This document shows positions 10,723-17,837 of a DNA stretch of 24,424 nt, one piece after another. Made by a program: the position numbers and the translations under genes. The notes beneath the pieces were generated by a model. It saw nothing but the letters and a program-made list of their open reading frames with translations. It ran no database searches and was not told where the DNA came from. The stretch comes from an uncultured Massilia sp. (GTDB lineage Bacteria > Pseudomonadota > Gammaproteobacteria > Burkholderiales > Burkholderiaceae). The stretch spans positions 1 to 24,424 of the forward strand of contig CAMLMV010000071.1 of the NCBI GenBank assembly GCA_946481275.1, given 5' to 3'. Numbering within the stretch: the stretch's first letter is position 1; every line of letters begins with the position of its first letter.

Positions 10723-11664
10723 TCAGCGGATCACCACGCCCCACGGCAGCTGGCCCACGGCGATGTCGCCCGTCTTGCTCCCCGCGGCCGTGTCGATCAC
10801 GGACACGCTGTCCGAGCGCCCGTTCGCCACGTACAGCCGGGTGCCGTCCGGCGTCAACGCCATGTTCCACGGCCGCTTGCCGACGGCGATGGTGGCGTCC
10901 ACGGCGTTGCGCGCCGGATCGATGCGCATCACGCTGCCGTCCGCGCCGTTCGACACGTACACGGTCTTCCCGTCGGGCGACACGACGATGCCGGCCGGGT
11001 TCTTCCCCGCCGGGATGGTCGCGATGCTGCGGCGTTTTTCGATGTCCAGCACATACACCGCGCCCGCCAGCTCGCACGCGACGTACGCCCGCGCGCCATC
11101 CGGCGAAAAGCCGATGCCGCGGGGACGCAGGCCCACCGCGATCGAGCCGACCTGGCGGCGCGCGGCCACGTCGATCACGTCGACCTGTTCCGCGTTCTCG
11201 GCCGAGACGAGCAGCCAGCGCCCGTCCGGGCTGAACACGGCATGCTCGGGGTTCTGGCCCTGCACGGAGATGTCGGCGACGAGCTTGCGCGCGGCGGCAT
11301 CGATGAGCGCCACGCTGTTACTGTCTTCCACGGCGACGGCGACCCAGCGGCCGTCGCGCGACGCGTTCACGCCTTCGGGCGAGCTGCCGAGCGGGATCGT
11401 CGCCAGGGTCGCGCCGCTGGCGGCATCCAGCACGAGCAGCGCACTGCCGGCGGCATCGGTGACGTACAGCCGGCTGCCCGCCGGGTCGGCCGCGATGCCG
11501 CGCGGGCGCTTGCCGGCCGCGATCTGGCGCACGGCCGTGCCGGTGGCCGTGTCGATCACGCTGACGTTGCCGGATTTTTCGTTGGGGACGTAGGCGAAGG
11601 GGGCCGCCTGCGCGGCGCCAAAGCTGCAGGCCAGCAGGACGATGAGGGAGCGAATGCGTGACAT
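10723..11664 (-). CDS. PQQ-catabolism-associated seven-bladed beta-propeller protein (YVTN family)
   Basis: This 313-residue exported protein has a signal peptide (about 1-20, ending AAQA) followed by seven repeats of about 42 residues with the YVTN pattern (for example FAYVPNEKSGNVSVIDT, LYVTDAAGSALLVLD, VYVSNGADGSVMRID, LYVANGRSDSVSVID). It matches the known family of beta-propellers found beside quinoprotein alcohol dehydrogenases. The function is not established; a periplasmic chaperone, carrier or sensor role is possible. The start at 11664 is supported by AAAGGA six bases upstream. It has its own sigma-54 promoter (11700-11714), facing away from the pqqU-like gene. Its stop lies just left of the exaC operator. 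Confidence 0.88.
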   Translation of the reverse strand: MSRIRSLIVLLACSFGAAQAAPFAYVPNEKSGNVSVIDTATGTAVRQIAAGKRPRGIAADPAGSRLYVTDAAGSALLVLDAASGATLATIPLGSSPEGVNASRDGRWVAVAVEDSNSVALIDAAARKLVADISVQGQNPEHAVFSPDGRWLLVSAENAEQVDVIDVAARRQVGSIAVGLRPRGIGFSPDGARAYVACELAGAVYVLDIEKRRSIATIPAGKNPAGIVVSPDGKTVYVSNGADGSVMRIDPARNAVDATIAVGKRPWNMALTPDGTRLYVANGRSDSVSVIDTAAGSKTGDIAVGQLPWGVVIR

Positions 11665-11682
11665 GATGGTCCTTTGAAGTGA

Positions 11683-11693
11683 TCGGTACTCCC
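11683..11693 (-). promoter_or_regulatory. Conserved start-point element, beta-propeller gene copy
   Basis: The minus strand reads GGGAGTACCGA, 7 nt after the -12 GC. It is one base shorter than the exaC block GGGATGTACCGA. Its presence supports the adjacent sigma-54 promoter being a member of the same regulon. Confidence 0.4.
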
Positions 11694-11699
11694 AGGATT

Positions 11700-11714
11700 G
11701 CAAGCGCCATGCCA
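11700..11714 (-). promoter_or_regulatory. Sigma-54 promoter of the beta-propeller gene
   Basis: The minus strand reads TGGCATGGCGCTTGC, matching TGGCAyG-N4-TTGC. The predicted start is near 11688, 24 nt before the ATG. The expected operator position (11756-11791) has the GG spacer but only a weak right half-site, so the enhancer is not clear here. Confidence 0.7.
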
Positions 11715-11736
11715 TGCGGGCAGCACGTTTCCGCCC

Positions 11737-11752
11737 TGGCAGGTATATTGCA
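11737..11752 (+). promoter_or_regulatory. Sigma-54 promoter of the pqqU-like receptor operon
   Basis: TGGCAGGTATATTGCA matches the consensus at all key positions. The predicted start is near 11764, 44 nt before the receptor ATG. It is divergent from the beta-propeller promoter, with 22 bp between the two elements. No copy of the tandem operator is visible at the expected upstream place. Confidence 0.65.
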
Positions 11753-11807
11753 TGCGCTGATGGTCAGCGCCCGGACGACAAGGGCGGACCATTCGACTGG
11801 AGATGAG

Positions 11808-13913
11808 ATGACACACCGTTTGAATTTCGTGGCGGCGCTGTTCGCCGCCGCGCCCCTGGCCGCCGCCGTGGCCGCACCCGATGCGCCGATGAGCGTGGTC
11901 GTCGTCAGCGCCACGCGCGCCGAGCACCCGAGCTTCGACCTGCCGGCCGCGATCGACGTCGTCGACGCGGACCGCATCGGCGCGGCCCAGCCGCGCGTCA
12001 ACGCGTCCGAGGCGCTGACCGCCGTGCCAGGGCTCGTCGTGCAGAATCGCCAGAACTATGCGCAAGACCTGCAGATTTCCTCGCGCGGCTTCGGCGCCCG
12101 GTCCGCGTTCGGCGTGCGCGGCGTGCGCCTCGTCGCGGACGGCATCCCGGCCACCATGCCCGACGGCCAGGGCCAGGCCGCGACGTTCAATCTCGACATG
12201 GCCGAGCGCATCGAAGTCCTGCGCGGCCCCTTCTCCACCTTGTACGGCAACCATGCCGGCGGGGTGATCCAGTTGTTCACTCGTGATCCACGTGGCGCAC
12301 CGTACATCGAAACAAATGTCTCCGCCGGCAGCGACGGCATGCGCAAGCTCGATGTCAATACGGGCGGCAAACAGGGCGCCTTCGGCTGGCTGCTGGACGG
12401 CTCGCGTTTCGAGACGGACGGCTACCGCGCCCACAGCGCCGCCACGCGCGACCAGGCTTATGCGAAGCTGACCTTCGACACCTCTACGACCGGCAAGCTG
12501 ACGGTGACGGCCAGCGGCCTGCGCCAGGACGACACGCAAGACCCGCTCGGCGTGACGTGGGCGACGTTCCAGCGCGACCCGCGCGCCGGCGAGATCGACA
12601 CGACGGACACGCAGACGCCCAAGCGCACGCTGGCCGACCGCTACGACACCCGTAAAAGCATCCACCACACGCAGGTCGGCCTCGCGTGGGACGAGAAATT
12701 CGGCCAGGACCGCCTGCACGTCGCGGTCTATGGGGGCAACCGCAGCGTGATCCAGTACCAGTCGTTCTCGAAGGCGTTCCAGGCCCCGGCCAGCCATTCC
12801 GGCGGCGTGGTCGACTTCGACCGCGATTTCTACGGCATCGACGCGAACTGGCTGATGGTGCGCCCGCTCGGCGACGGCACCTTGCGCACGACCGTCGGCC
12901 TGGAAGCCGGCAAATCGAACGATGCGCGCAAGGGTTACGAGAACTACGTCGGCACCACGTTCGGCGTGAAGGGGAACCTGCGCCGCGACGAGGAAGACGA
13001 CGTGCGCAACGTCGATCCTTACCTGCAGCTGGAATGGGAGCGCGGACAATGGGTGTTCACGGGCGGCCTGCGCCACAGCCGCGTGAGCTTCGACGTCGAC
13101 GACCACTACCTCGCCAACGGCAACGACGGCGGCAGCGTCGACTACCGCCACACGACGCCGCTCCTGGGCGTGCTGTACAAGGTCACGCCGACCCTGAACG
13201 TCTACGCCAGCGCGGCGCGCGGCTTCGAGACGCCTACGCTGAACGAAGTGTTCTACTCGGGCACGGGCAACGGCTTCAACTACCGGCTCGGCGCGGCCAC
13301 GAGTACGCAACTGGAGGCCGGCGCCAAAGCGCTGATTGGCCAGGACGTGCGCGTCAACGCGGCGGTATTCCAGGTGCGCACGCACGACGAACTGGTCGTC
13401 GACAGCTCCAGCGGCGGCCGCACCAGCTACCGCAACGCGAGCGCCACCCTGCGCCAGGGCCTGGAACTGTCGCTCGACGCCGACCTGCGCGCGGGCTTTT
13501 CGGCGCGCGTGGCGGCCACGGTGCTGCGCGCGATCTACGACGAAGCGTTCACCGGCGTCGCCGAAGGCAACCGCCTGCCCGGCGTGCCGCGAACGAGCCT
13601 GTTCGGCGAGCTGGCGTGGAAGGATGCGGACGGGCGCCTGCAGGCGGCGCTGGAAACCATCGCCAGCGGCAAGGTCAATCCGGACGATGCCAACGCGGCG
13701 ACGCCGGCGCCAGGCTATGCCATCGTCAACGCGCGGGTGCAGGCCAGCCAGCCGCTGGGCGCGTGGCGCGTACGCGAATACGCCCGCGTGAACAACGTGT
13801 TCGACCGTACGTACATCGGCTCCGTCATCGTCGGCGACAGCAACAAGCGTTATTACGAACCGGCGCCGGGCCGCAACTGGGTGCTGGGTGCCAGCGTCCA
13901 GTATCAGTTCTGA
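11808..13913 (+). CDS. pqqU: TonB-dependent receptor, PqqU/YncD-like (PQQ uptake)
   Basis: This 701-residue outer-membrane receptor has a signal peptide (1-23), a probable TonB box near 28-34, a plug and a 22-strand barrel ending in Phe. From memory it shares long blocks with E. coli YncD, shown to import PQQ and renamed PqqU: VQNRQNYAQDLQ (78-89), DGIPATMPDGQGQ (111-123), VDSSSGGRT with NA shortly after, RGFETPT, and the C-terminal GSVIV..SN.RYYEP.PGRN (671-690). These blocks are far more specific than general receptor motifs. Position inside a PQQ alcohol dehydrogenase island agrees with PQQ uptake. The start at 11808 was chosen for GGAG five bases upstream. It is followed on the same strand by an aldolase-like gene and a tautomerase. 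Confidence 0.87.
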   Translation: MTHRLNFVAALFAAAPLAAAVAAPDAPMSVVVVSATRAEHPSFDLPAAIDVVDADRIGAAQPRVNASEALTAVPGLVVQNRQNYAQDLQISSRGFGARSAFGVRGVRLVADGIPATMPDGQGQAATFNLDMAERIEVLRGPFSTLYGNHAGGVIQLFTRDPRGAPYIETNVSAGSDGMRKLDVNTGGKQGAFGWLLDGSRFETDGYRAHSAATRDQAYAKLTFDTSTTGKLTVTASGLRQDDTQDPLGVTWATFQRDPRAGEIDTTDTQTPKRTLADRYDTRKSIHHTQVGLAWDEKFGQDRLHVAVYGGNRSVIQYQSFSKAFQAPASHSGGVVDFDRDFYGIDANWLMVRPLGDGTLRTTVGLEAGKSNDARKGYENYVGTTFGVKGNLRRDEEDDVRNVDPYLQLEWERGQWVFTGGLRHSRVSFDVDDHYLANGNDGGSVDYRHTTPLLGVLYKVTPTLNVYASAARGFETPTLNEVFYSGTGNGFNYRLGAATSTQLEAGAKALIGQDVRVNAAVFQVRTHDELVVDSSSGGRTSYRNASATLRQGLELSLDADLRAGFSARVAATVLRAIYDEAFTGVAEGNRLPGVPRTSLFGELAWKDADGRLQAALETIASGKVNPDDANAATPAPGYAIVNARVQASQPLGAWRVREYARVNNVFDRTYIGSVIVGDSNKRYYEPAPGRNWVLGASVQYQF

Positions 13914-13937
13914 ATACGCGAGGCGCATAACATTCAT

Positions 13938-13962
13938 GCACGCCGGCATATGACCGGCGTGC
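13938..13962. repeat. 9-bp perfect hairpin after the receptor gene
   Basis: GCACGCCGG (13938-13946) and CCGGCGTGC (13954-13962) pair perfectly around a 7-nt loop CATATGA. There is no T-run, so it is not a classic terminator. It could attenuate or protect the receptor message. The loop contains an in-frame ATG (13950) of the next gene, which I do not take as its start. Confidence 0.5.
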
Positions 13963-13985
13963 GCGTTGCCTGTTACGCTCGCGTG

Positions 13986-14717
13986 ATGGACAAACTCTCG
14001 GAATGGCAAACGCGTGTCGACCTGGCCGCGTGCTACCGCTTATGCGCGCTGGACGGCTGGGCCGACGGCATCTACACCCACATCTCGGCCGCCGTGCCCG
14101 GCGAACCGGGCCACTACCTGATCAACGCGTTCGGCTTGTGCTTCGATGAAGTGACGGCGTCGAACCTCGTCAAGGTCGACAGCGCCGGCAACGTCGTCGG
14201 GGCACTCCCTGCCCCGGTAAACCAGTCGGGTTTCCGCCTGCACGCGGCCGTGCACAAGGCGCGGCCCGATGCCGCCTGCGTCATGCACCTGCATAACCCC
14301 GCGGGCATCGCCGTCGGCATGCAACCAGACGGCCTGCTGCCGCTGTCGCCGTACGCGCTGCGCTTCCATGGCGAACTCGCGTATCACGACTACGAAGGGA
14401 TCGCGATGACGCCGGAAGAGCAGGCGCGCCTCGTCGACAACCTGGGCCACCGCCCTGCGATGCTGCTGCGGAACCACGGCAGCCTGACCGTCGGCCGTAC
14501 GATCGCGGAAGCGTTCGTGCTAATGGAAACGCTGGACCGCGCCTGCGAGGTGCAGTTGCGCGCGCAGGCGCCCGGCGTGCCGCTCGTCCGGCCCACGGAC
14601 GCGATGTGCGCGACGGCCCATGCGCAGCTCGTGGGCGATGGCTCGCCCGAAGGCGTGCTCGAATGGCCGTCATTGCTGCGCCGCCTGGACGCCGCCAGTC
14701 CCCGATACCGAACCTGA
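13986..14717 (+). CDS. Class II aldolase/adducin-family protein
   Basis: The 243-residue product shows the aldolase II fold motifs: GNxS-like THISAAVPG (31-39), metal-ligand pair H101/H103 (MHLHNPAG) and third ligand H164 (LLRNHGSLTVG). The position normally holding the catalytic Glu (SSEWPLH-type) reads SGFRLH (81-86). It therefore belongs to the adducin-like branch lacking the aldolase acid, and a true aldolase reaction should not be assumed. The start at 13986 (MDKLSEWQ) fits the family better than an ATG at 13950 lying in a hairpin loop; neither has a good ribosome site. It lies 72 bp after the receptor and 9 bp before the tautomerase, so the three probably share a transcript. The substrate is unknown. 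Confidence 0.8.
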   Translation: MDKLSEWQTRVDLAACYRLCALDGWADGIYTHISAAVPGEPGHYLINAFGLCFDEVTASNLVKVDSAGNVVGALPAPVNQSGFRLHAAVHKARPDAACVMHLHNPAGIAVGMQPDGLLPLSPYALRFHGELAYHDYEGIAMTPEEQARLVDNLGHRPAMLLRNHGSLTVGRTIAEAFVLMETLDRACEVQLRAQAPGVPLVRPTDAMCATAHAQLVGDGSPEGVLEWPSLLRRLDAASPRYRT

Positions 14718-14726
14718 AGGAACCCT

Positions 14727-14912
14727 ATGCCGACCATTAACGTTCAACTGTTCGAAGGCCGTACGCCGGAACAAAAGCGCGCCTTCGTAAAGGCCGTCAC
14801 GGAAGCCACCGTCAAGTCGCTGGAATGCCCGCCCGACTCCGTGGACATCCTCATCCACGAAGTCAGGCGCGAGCACTGGGCCACGGGCGGCAAGCTGTGG
14901 TCCGAGGAGTGA
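14727..14912 (+). CDS. 4-oxalocrotonate tautomerase-family protein
   Basis: The 61-residue product has the features of the 4-OT family: Pro right after the initiator Met (PTINVQLFEGR), which acts as the catalytic base once Met is removed. The conserved Arg of EGRTPEQK follows, and a C-terminal EVRREHWATGGKL block resembles EMxKxHFGIGG of true 4-OT. Such enzymes tautomerise keto-enol acids. AGGAACC precedes the ATG. It follows the aldolase-like gene by 9 bp; the pair may handle a carbonyl by-product. Its stop codon directly abuts the stop of the convergent binding-protein gene. Confidence 0.88.
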   Translation: MPTINVQLFEGRTPEQKRAFVKAVTEATVKSLECPPDSVDILIHEVRREHWATGGKLWSEE

Positions 14913-15752
14913 TCAGGGCCTGACGGCCTGCACTCCGTATTTTGCGAAGATCGTCTTCAATTCTCCGCTGGCCGCCAGGTCGTTCAGCGCGGCCTGCAGC
15001 TGGCGCGCGAGGCCGAGGTTATCCTTTTTCACCGCCATGCCGACCGCCCAGCCGCCGCGGGGCAGGCGGTCGAACGGCACGTCCTGCAGCGGGAACGCGG
15101 GATCGCCCTTCATCACGGATTCGATCTGGGCACGCGTGGCCAGCACCGCATCCAGGCCGCCCGCCTTCAGCTGTTCCAGCGCCTCGGTCGCGGTCGGATA
15201 GATGTGCACCTGGTCGCGGAAGCGTCCACCGCCTTCGCCCAGCATCACCATGCCGGAGATCGACACTTTCTCGACGCCGATGCGCTTGCCCGCGAGCGCC
15301 TCCACGCCATCGAACTGCGGAATGGCCTGCGCGCTGCGCACGAGCCGCACGGTCTCCACATAGTACGGCGCGAAGATCTCGACCTGCGGATTCGCATTCA
15401 TCAGCATGCGGTCCACGGGCACGTGCAGCATCACGTCGGCCGGGCCGTAGCCGAGGTAGTGGCCCTTCCACACCATGTTGCGCAGGTCGTCGCCGAGGTC
15501 GTCGCCGGCATTGAACGGCAACAGCGTCGGCTTCAGACCGAGCTTGCCGGCCAGCGCGGCGCCGAGGTCGGCGTCGATGCCCTGGCCCTTGTCGGAAAAC
15601 GGCGCGAGATCGTTGTACACGGCCACCTTCAGGTGGCCCGCCTCGCGCAGCACGGGATTGTCTGCCGCGCGGGCGGGTGCGGCGATGCCCGCACCCAGCA
15701 GCAGGCCGGCGGCGAGCACGCGCCGGCGCGATGGCGACGTCGGGGTCGACAT
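14913..15752 (-). CDS. Quinoprotein dehydrogenase-associated periplasmic binding protein (XoxJ-like)
   Basis: This 279-residue protein has a signal peptide with a twin-arginine-like motif (SRRRVLAAG, 8-16; cleavage about 30 after APARA) and a family 3 solute-binding fold. Landmarks are LKVAVYNDLAPFSDKGQGIDADLG (about 41-64), NPQVEIFAPYY and GWAVGMAVKKDN. It matches the family of binding proteins coded with PQQ alcohol dehydrogenases; the best-known relative, XoxJ, is thought to act on the dehydrogenase rather than to feed an ABC transporter. No ABC permease or ATPase is in this window, consistent with a chaperone or activation role. It lies 8 bp after pedF in the same operon. Confidence 0.88.
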   Translation of the reverse strand: MSTPTSPSRRRVLAAGLLLGAGIAAPARAADNPVLREAGHLKVAVYNDLAPFSDKGQGIDADLGAALAGKLGLKPTLLPFNAGDDLGDDLRNMVWKGHYLGYGPADVMLHVPVDRMLMNANPQVEIFAPYYVETVRLVRSAQAIPQFDGVEALAGKRIGVEKVSISGMVMLGEGGGRFRDQVHIYPTATEALEQLKAGGLDAVLATRAQIESVMKGDPAFPLQDVPFDRLPRGGWAVGMAVKKDNLGLARQLQAALNDLAASGELKTIFAKYGVQAVRP

Positions 15753-15760
15753 GATGGTCC

Positions 15761-16234
15761 TCAGTCGGCGGCGCGGCGGGATTCGAGGTAGGTCTTGATG
15801 GCCCACATCGCTTCCTGGTTGAACACCCCTTCGAACGGCGGCATGTAGACCGCGCCGTTGCGCACCTTGCCGTGGCGGATGCTGGTCAGGTAGTAGTTGT
15901 CGACTTCCTTGTAGCAGGCGTCCTTCTTCTTGTCGTTCTTGATGCCGGTGCAGTCGCGGTCCAGCAGGCGCAGGTCCGGCGCGATCCCGCCCGACACCGC
16001 TTCCAGCCCGTGGCAGCGGGCACAGTTCTGCGTGTAGGCCGAGGAACCGATCTTCAGCGCGAGCTTGTTGGTGCGGTACGGGTTCTCGTCGCGCCATTTG
16101 TCGCCCAGGGTGGGCAGCCCCGTCGTGTCGACGCCTTGCGGGACCACGTTCCCGTGCGCGTTGGCCCAGAGCGAGGTGAGTGCGGCGGCGGCAACGGCGA
16201 CTGCGCCGGCGGCGATGCGGAATGTGTGCTTCAT
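15761..16234 (-). CDS. pedF: Cytochrome c-550, PedF type
   Basis: This 157-residue periplasmic cytochrome accepts electrons from PQQ alcohol dehydrogenases and hands them to the oxidase chain. A signal peptide (1-27, ending ANA-HG) is followed by the PedF-like start GNVVPQGVDTTGLP. The single haem site is CARCHG (C71, C74, H75), and M131 (YMPPFEG) is the likely sixth ligand. An insert with C95 and C107 (DRDCTGIKNDKKKDACYKEVD) may form a disulfide, a feature of this family. The message starts near 16264 from a consensus sigma-54 promoter, giving a 30-nt leader containing CAGGAGAC before the ATG. It is followed by the binding-protein gene. Confidence 0.92.
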   Translation of the reverse strand: MKHTFRIAAGAVAVAAAALTSLWANAHGNVVPQGVDTTGLPTLGDKWRDENPYRTNKLALKIGSSAYTQNCARCHGLEAVSGGIAPDLRLLDRDCTGIKNDKKKDACYKEVDNYYLTSIRHGKVRNGAVYMPPFEGVFNQEAMWAIKTYLESRRAAD

Positions 16235-16256
16235 GGTGATGTCTCCTGTAGGTTTA

Positions 16257-16268
16257 TCGGTCTATCCC
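16257..16268 (-). promoter_or_regulatory. Conserved start-point element, pedF copy
   Basis: The minus strand reads GGGATAGACCGA, 8 nt after the -12 GC, matching the exaC block at 10 of 12 positions. It lies between TGTAGG and CCTACA arms (16247-16272), which form an inverted repeat in the leader. Confidence 0.45.
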
Positions 16269-16275
16269 TACATGA

Positions 16276-16290
16276 GCAATCGGCGTGCCA
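16276..16290 (-). promoter_or_regulatory. Sigma-54 promoter of pedF operon
   Basis: The minus strand reads TGGCACGCCGATTGC, a full match to TGGCACG-N4-TTGC. The predicted start is near 16264. The tandem operator begins 56 bp from the -12 GC. Confidence 0.85.
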
Positions 16291-16331
16291 TGTGTCATAC
16301 GCCCTGGATGACGGCGTTCGCGGCCCGGCGC

Positions 16332-16367
16332 TGTCCCAATTTGCAACAGGTGTCACATGTCCGCGCG
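16332..16367. promoter_or_regulatory. Tandem activator operator, copy 4 (pedF operon)
   Basis: TGTCCCAATTTGCAACA (16332-16348), GG, then TGTCACATGTCCGCGCG (16351-16367). The first site is a good TGT-N11-ACA palindrome. The second keeps only its left half (TGTCAC) and overlaps the last codons of the neighbouring GTPase gene, which may limit its sequence. Confidence 0.72.
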
Positions 16368-17837
16368 TGCCAGCGCGCGTGTCGCCGCCTCCGGATACAG
16401 GTGTTCGAGCGTTTCCGCCGTCACGCGCCCCAGCAGCGCCTGCACGGGCGCCGCGGCCGCCGCCGCATCGGGCGCGGCACGCACGGCCTTCCACAACGGT
16501 GCCAGTTCGGCCTCGTGCGCGGCGATGCTGCGTTCGACCTCGGCCTGCCAGAACGGCGGCGCCTCGCCTTCGACGAAGTTGCCGCGTCCGCGCCCGAAAT
16601 GGGCGACGGCCAGGTAGCGCAGCACGCTGCCGACGAGGAGCGTGCGCAGGAACGGATCCGCGAACTGCACGGTCGGCCGGTCGCGGTCCGTCGTCGTGTT
16701 GAAGCCCCAGGCCGCACCGGCCATCGTGAGCGCGCCGACGATCGCGCCGAGCAGCGCGCCGCCGCCCAGCGTGAGGCCGCCGGCCATCAGGTCGGCCGAC
16801 AGGCCCGTCGCGGCGCCGGAAACGACGGCGCCCAGCAGCCCGGCCTGCGCCTTGTCAATGGGCGCGCGCACGGCGAAATTCTCGCGCACGCGGGCATTGA
16901 TGCGGCCCGCGTCGCCCGGATCGAGGCGGTGCAGGCGCAGCAGGCCGACGGTCGTGTCGCCGATACGCCGCTCCAGCCGCTCGACGAGGCCGGCCATCGC
17001 CGCGTCCTGGCGCTTCTGTTCATCCTTGCCGAGGCCGACGGCCTTCAGCGCGGACTTGAACAGGCCCGCCTTGCCCTCCTGCTCGATCGCCTGGCTGTCG
17101 CGCGCGGCGCCGGCCAGCATCTGCGCGCCGAGGTCCACGGCCTCGCGGAAGCGCTGCACATTGTTCGCCTGCCACGCGGCGAGCAACCGCGCATAGCCGT
17201 CGCGTTTCGATTCGTCGATCAGCTTGCCGACGCGTTCGTAGAACACGTCCTCGTGCACCCAGCAGCGCGCGAACGCGTCCAGCGCGAGCACGTCGCGCAC
17301 GATCGTGTACTGGTCGAGATGCGCCTTCCAGCGCGTCTGCTCCGCCTGTTCCTGGTCGTCCGGCCGTGGTGGACCCAGCTGGTTGAGCAGCACGACGACG
17401 GGTTTGCCGAGCCATTCCAGGATGCGCATCTCGGCCGGCAGATAGCCCGCGTCGCGCGGATCCTCGGACGAATTCACGAGGTACAGCACGACGTCGGCCG
17501 CATCCTTCGCCGCGCGCAGCGCCTGCTGGCTGAGCCAGAACGGCCGGTCGCGGTAGCGGTCGAACACTTCCCGCATGAACCAGCCGATCGGATTGCCGGC
17601 CTGCGCGAGGCGCTTCAGCAGCCGGACCGAATCGCCGAAGCCGGGCGTGTCCCACAACAGCAGGCGGTCGCCCGCGCCGCTGGTCTGCAAGGTATGCGCT
17701 TCGGCGAACACGGTCACGTGGGCGGCATCGCGTACCTCGCCCACGTCCATGCCGACGAGCGTGCGCGCCAGGGTCGTCTTGCCGTTGTTCGTGTGCGAGA
17801 CGAGCGCGAACTGGATGTCCACGGGTTGCGCGCTCAT
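16353..17837 (-). CDS. DUF3482 GTPase-like protein
   Basis: The 494-residue protein starts with a TRAFAC-type GTPase domain: P-loop SHTNNGKTT (14-22, with Ser where the first Gly is usual) and G3 DTPGFGD (63-69). A NQLG segment sits where NKxD is expected, so nucleotide specificity may be relaxed. A Gly-rich hydrophobic stretch in the middle (about 315-365, with repeated GxxxG spacing) suggests membrane insertion. The C-terminal DUF3482 region has no known function. The ATG overlaps the stop of the upstream DUF2868 gene (ATGA), a pairing I recognise as common in proteobacteria, so the two products probably act together at the inner membrane. It is unrelated in function to the pedF unit downstream, whose enhancer overlaps its 3' end. 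Confidence 0.82.
   Translation of the reverse strand: MSAQPVDIQFALVSHTNNGKTTLARTLVGMDVGEVRDAAHVTVFAEAHTLQTSGAGDRLLLWDTPGFGDSVRLLKRLAQAGNPIGWFMREVFDRYRDRPFWLSQQALRAAKDAADVVLYLVNSSEDPRDAGYLPAEMRILEWLGKPVVVLLNQLGPPRPDDQEQAEQTRWKAHLDQYTIVRDVLALDAFARCWVHEDVFYERVGKLIDESKRDGYARLLAAWQANNVQRFREAVDLGAQMLAGAARDSQAIEQEGKAGLFKSALKAVGLGKDEQKRQDAAMAGLVERLERRIGDTTVGLLRLHRLDPGDAGRINARVRENFAVRAPIDKAQAGLLGAVVSGAATGLSADLMAGGLTLGGGALLGAIVGALTMAGAAWGFNTTTDRDRPTVQFADPFLRTLLVGSVLRYLAVAHFGRGRGNFVEGEAPPFWQAEVERSIAAHEAELAPLWKAVRAAPDAAAAAAPVQALLGRVTAETLEHLYPEAATRALARADM

Noticed and set aside
11756..11791. Tandem operator for the beta-propeller promoter
   Set aside because: The GG spacer is in the right place, but only the half-site GGACCA resembles the motif. 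Too weak to call.
11556..14009. A minus-strand open frame of 817 codons
   Set aside because: It covers the antisense of the PqqU-like receptor, with low-complexity composition and no motifs.
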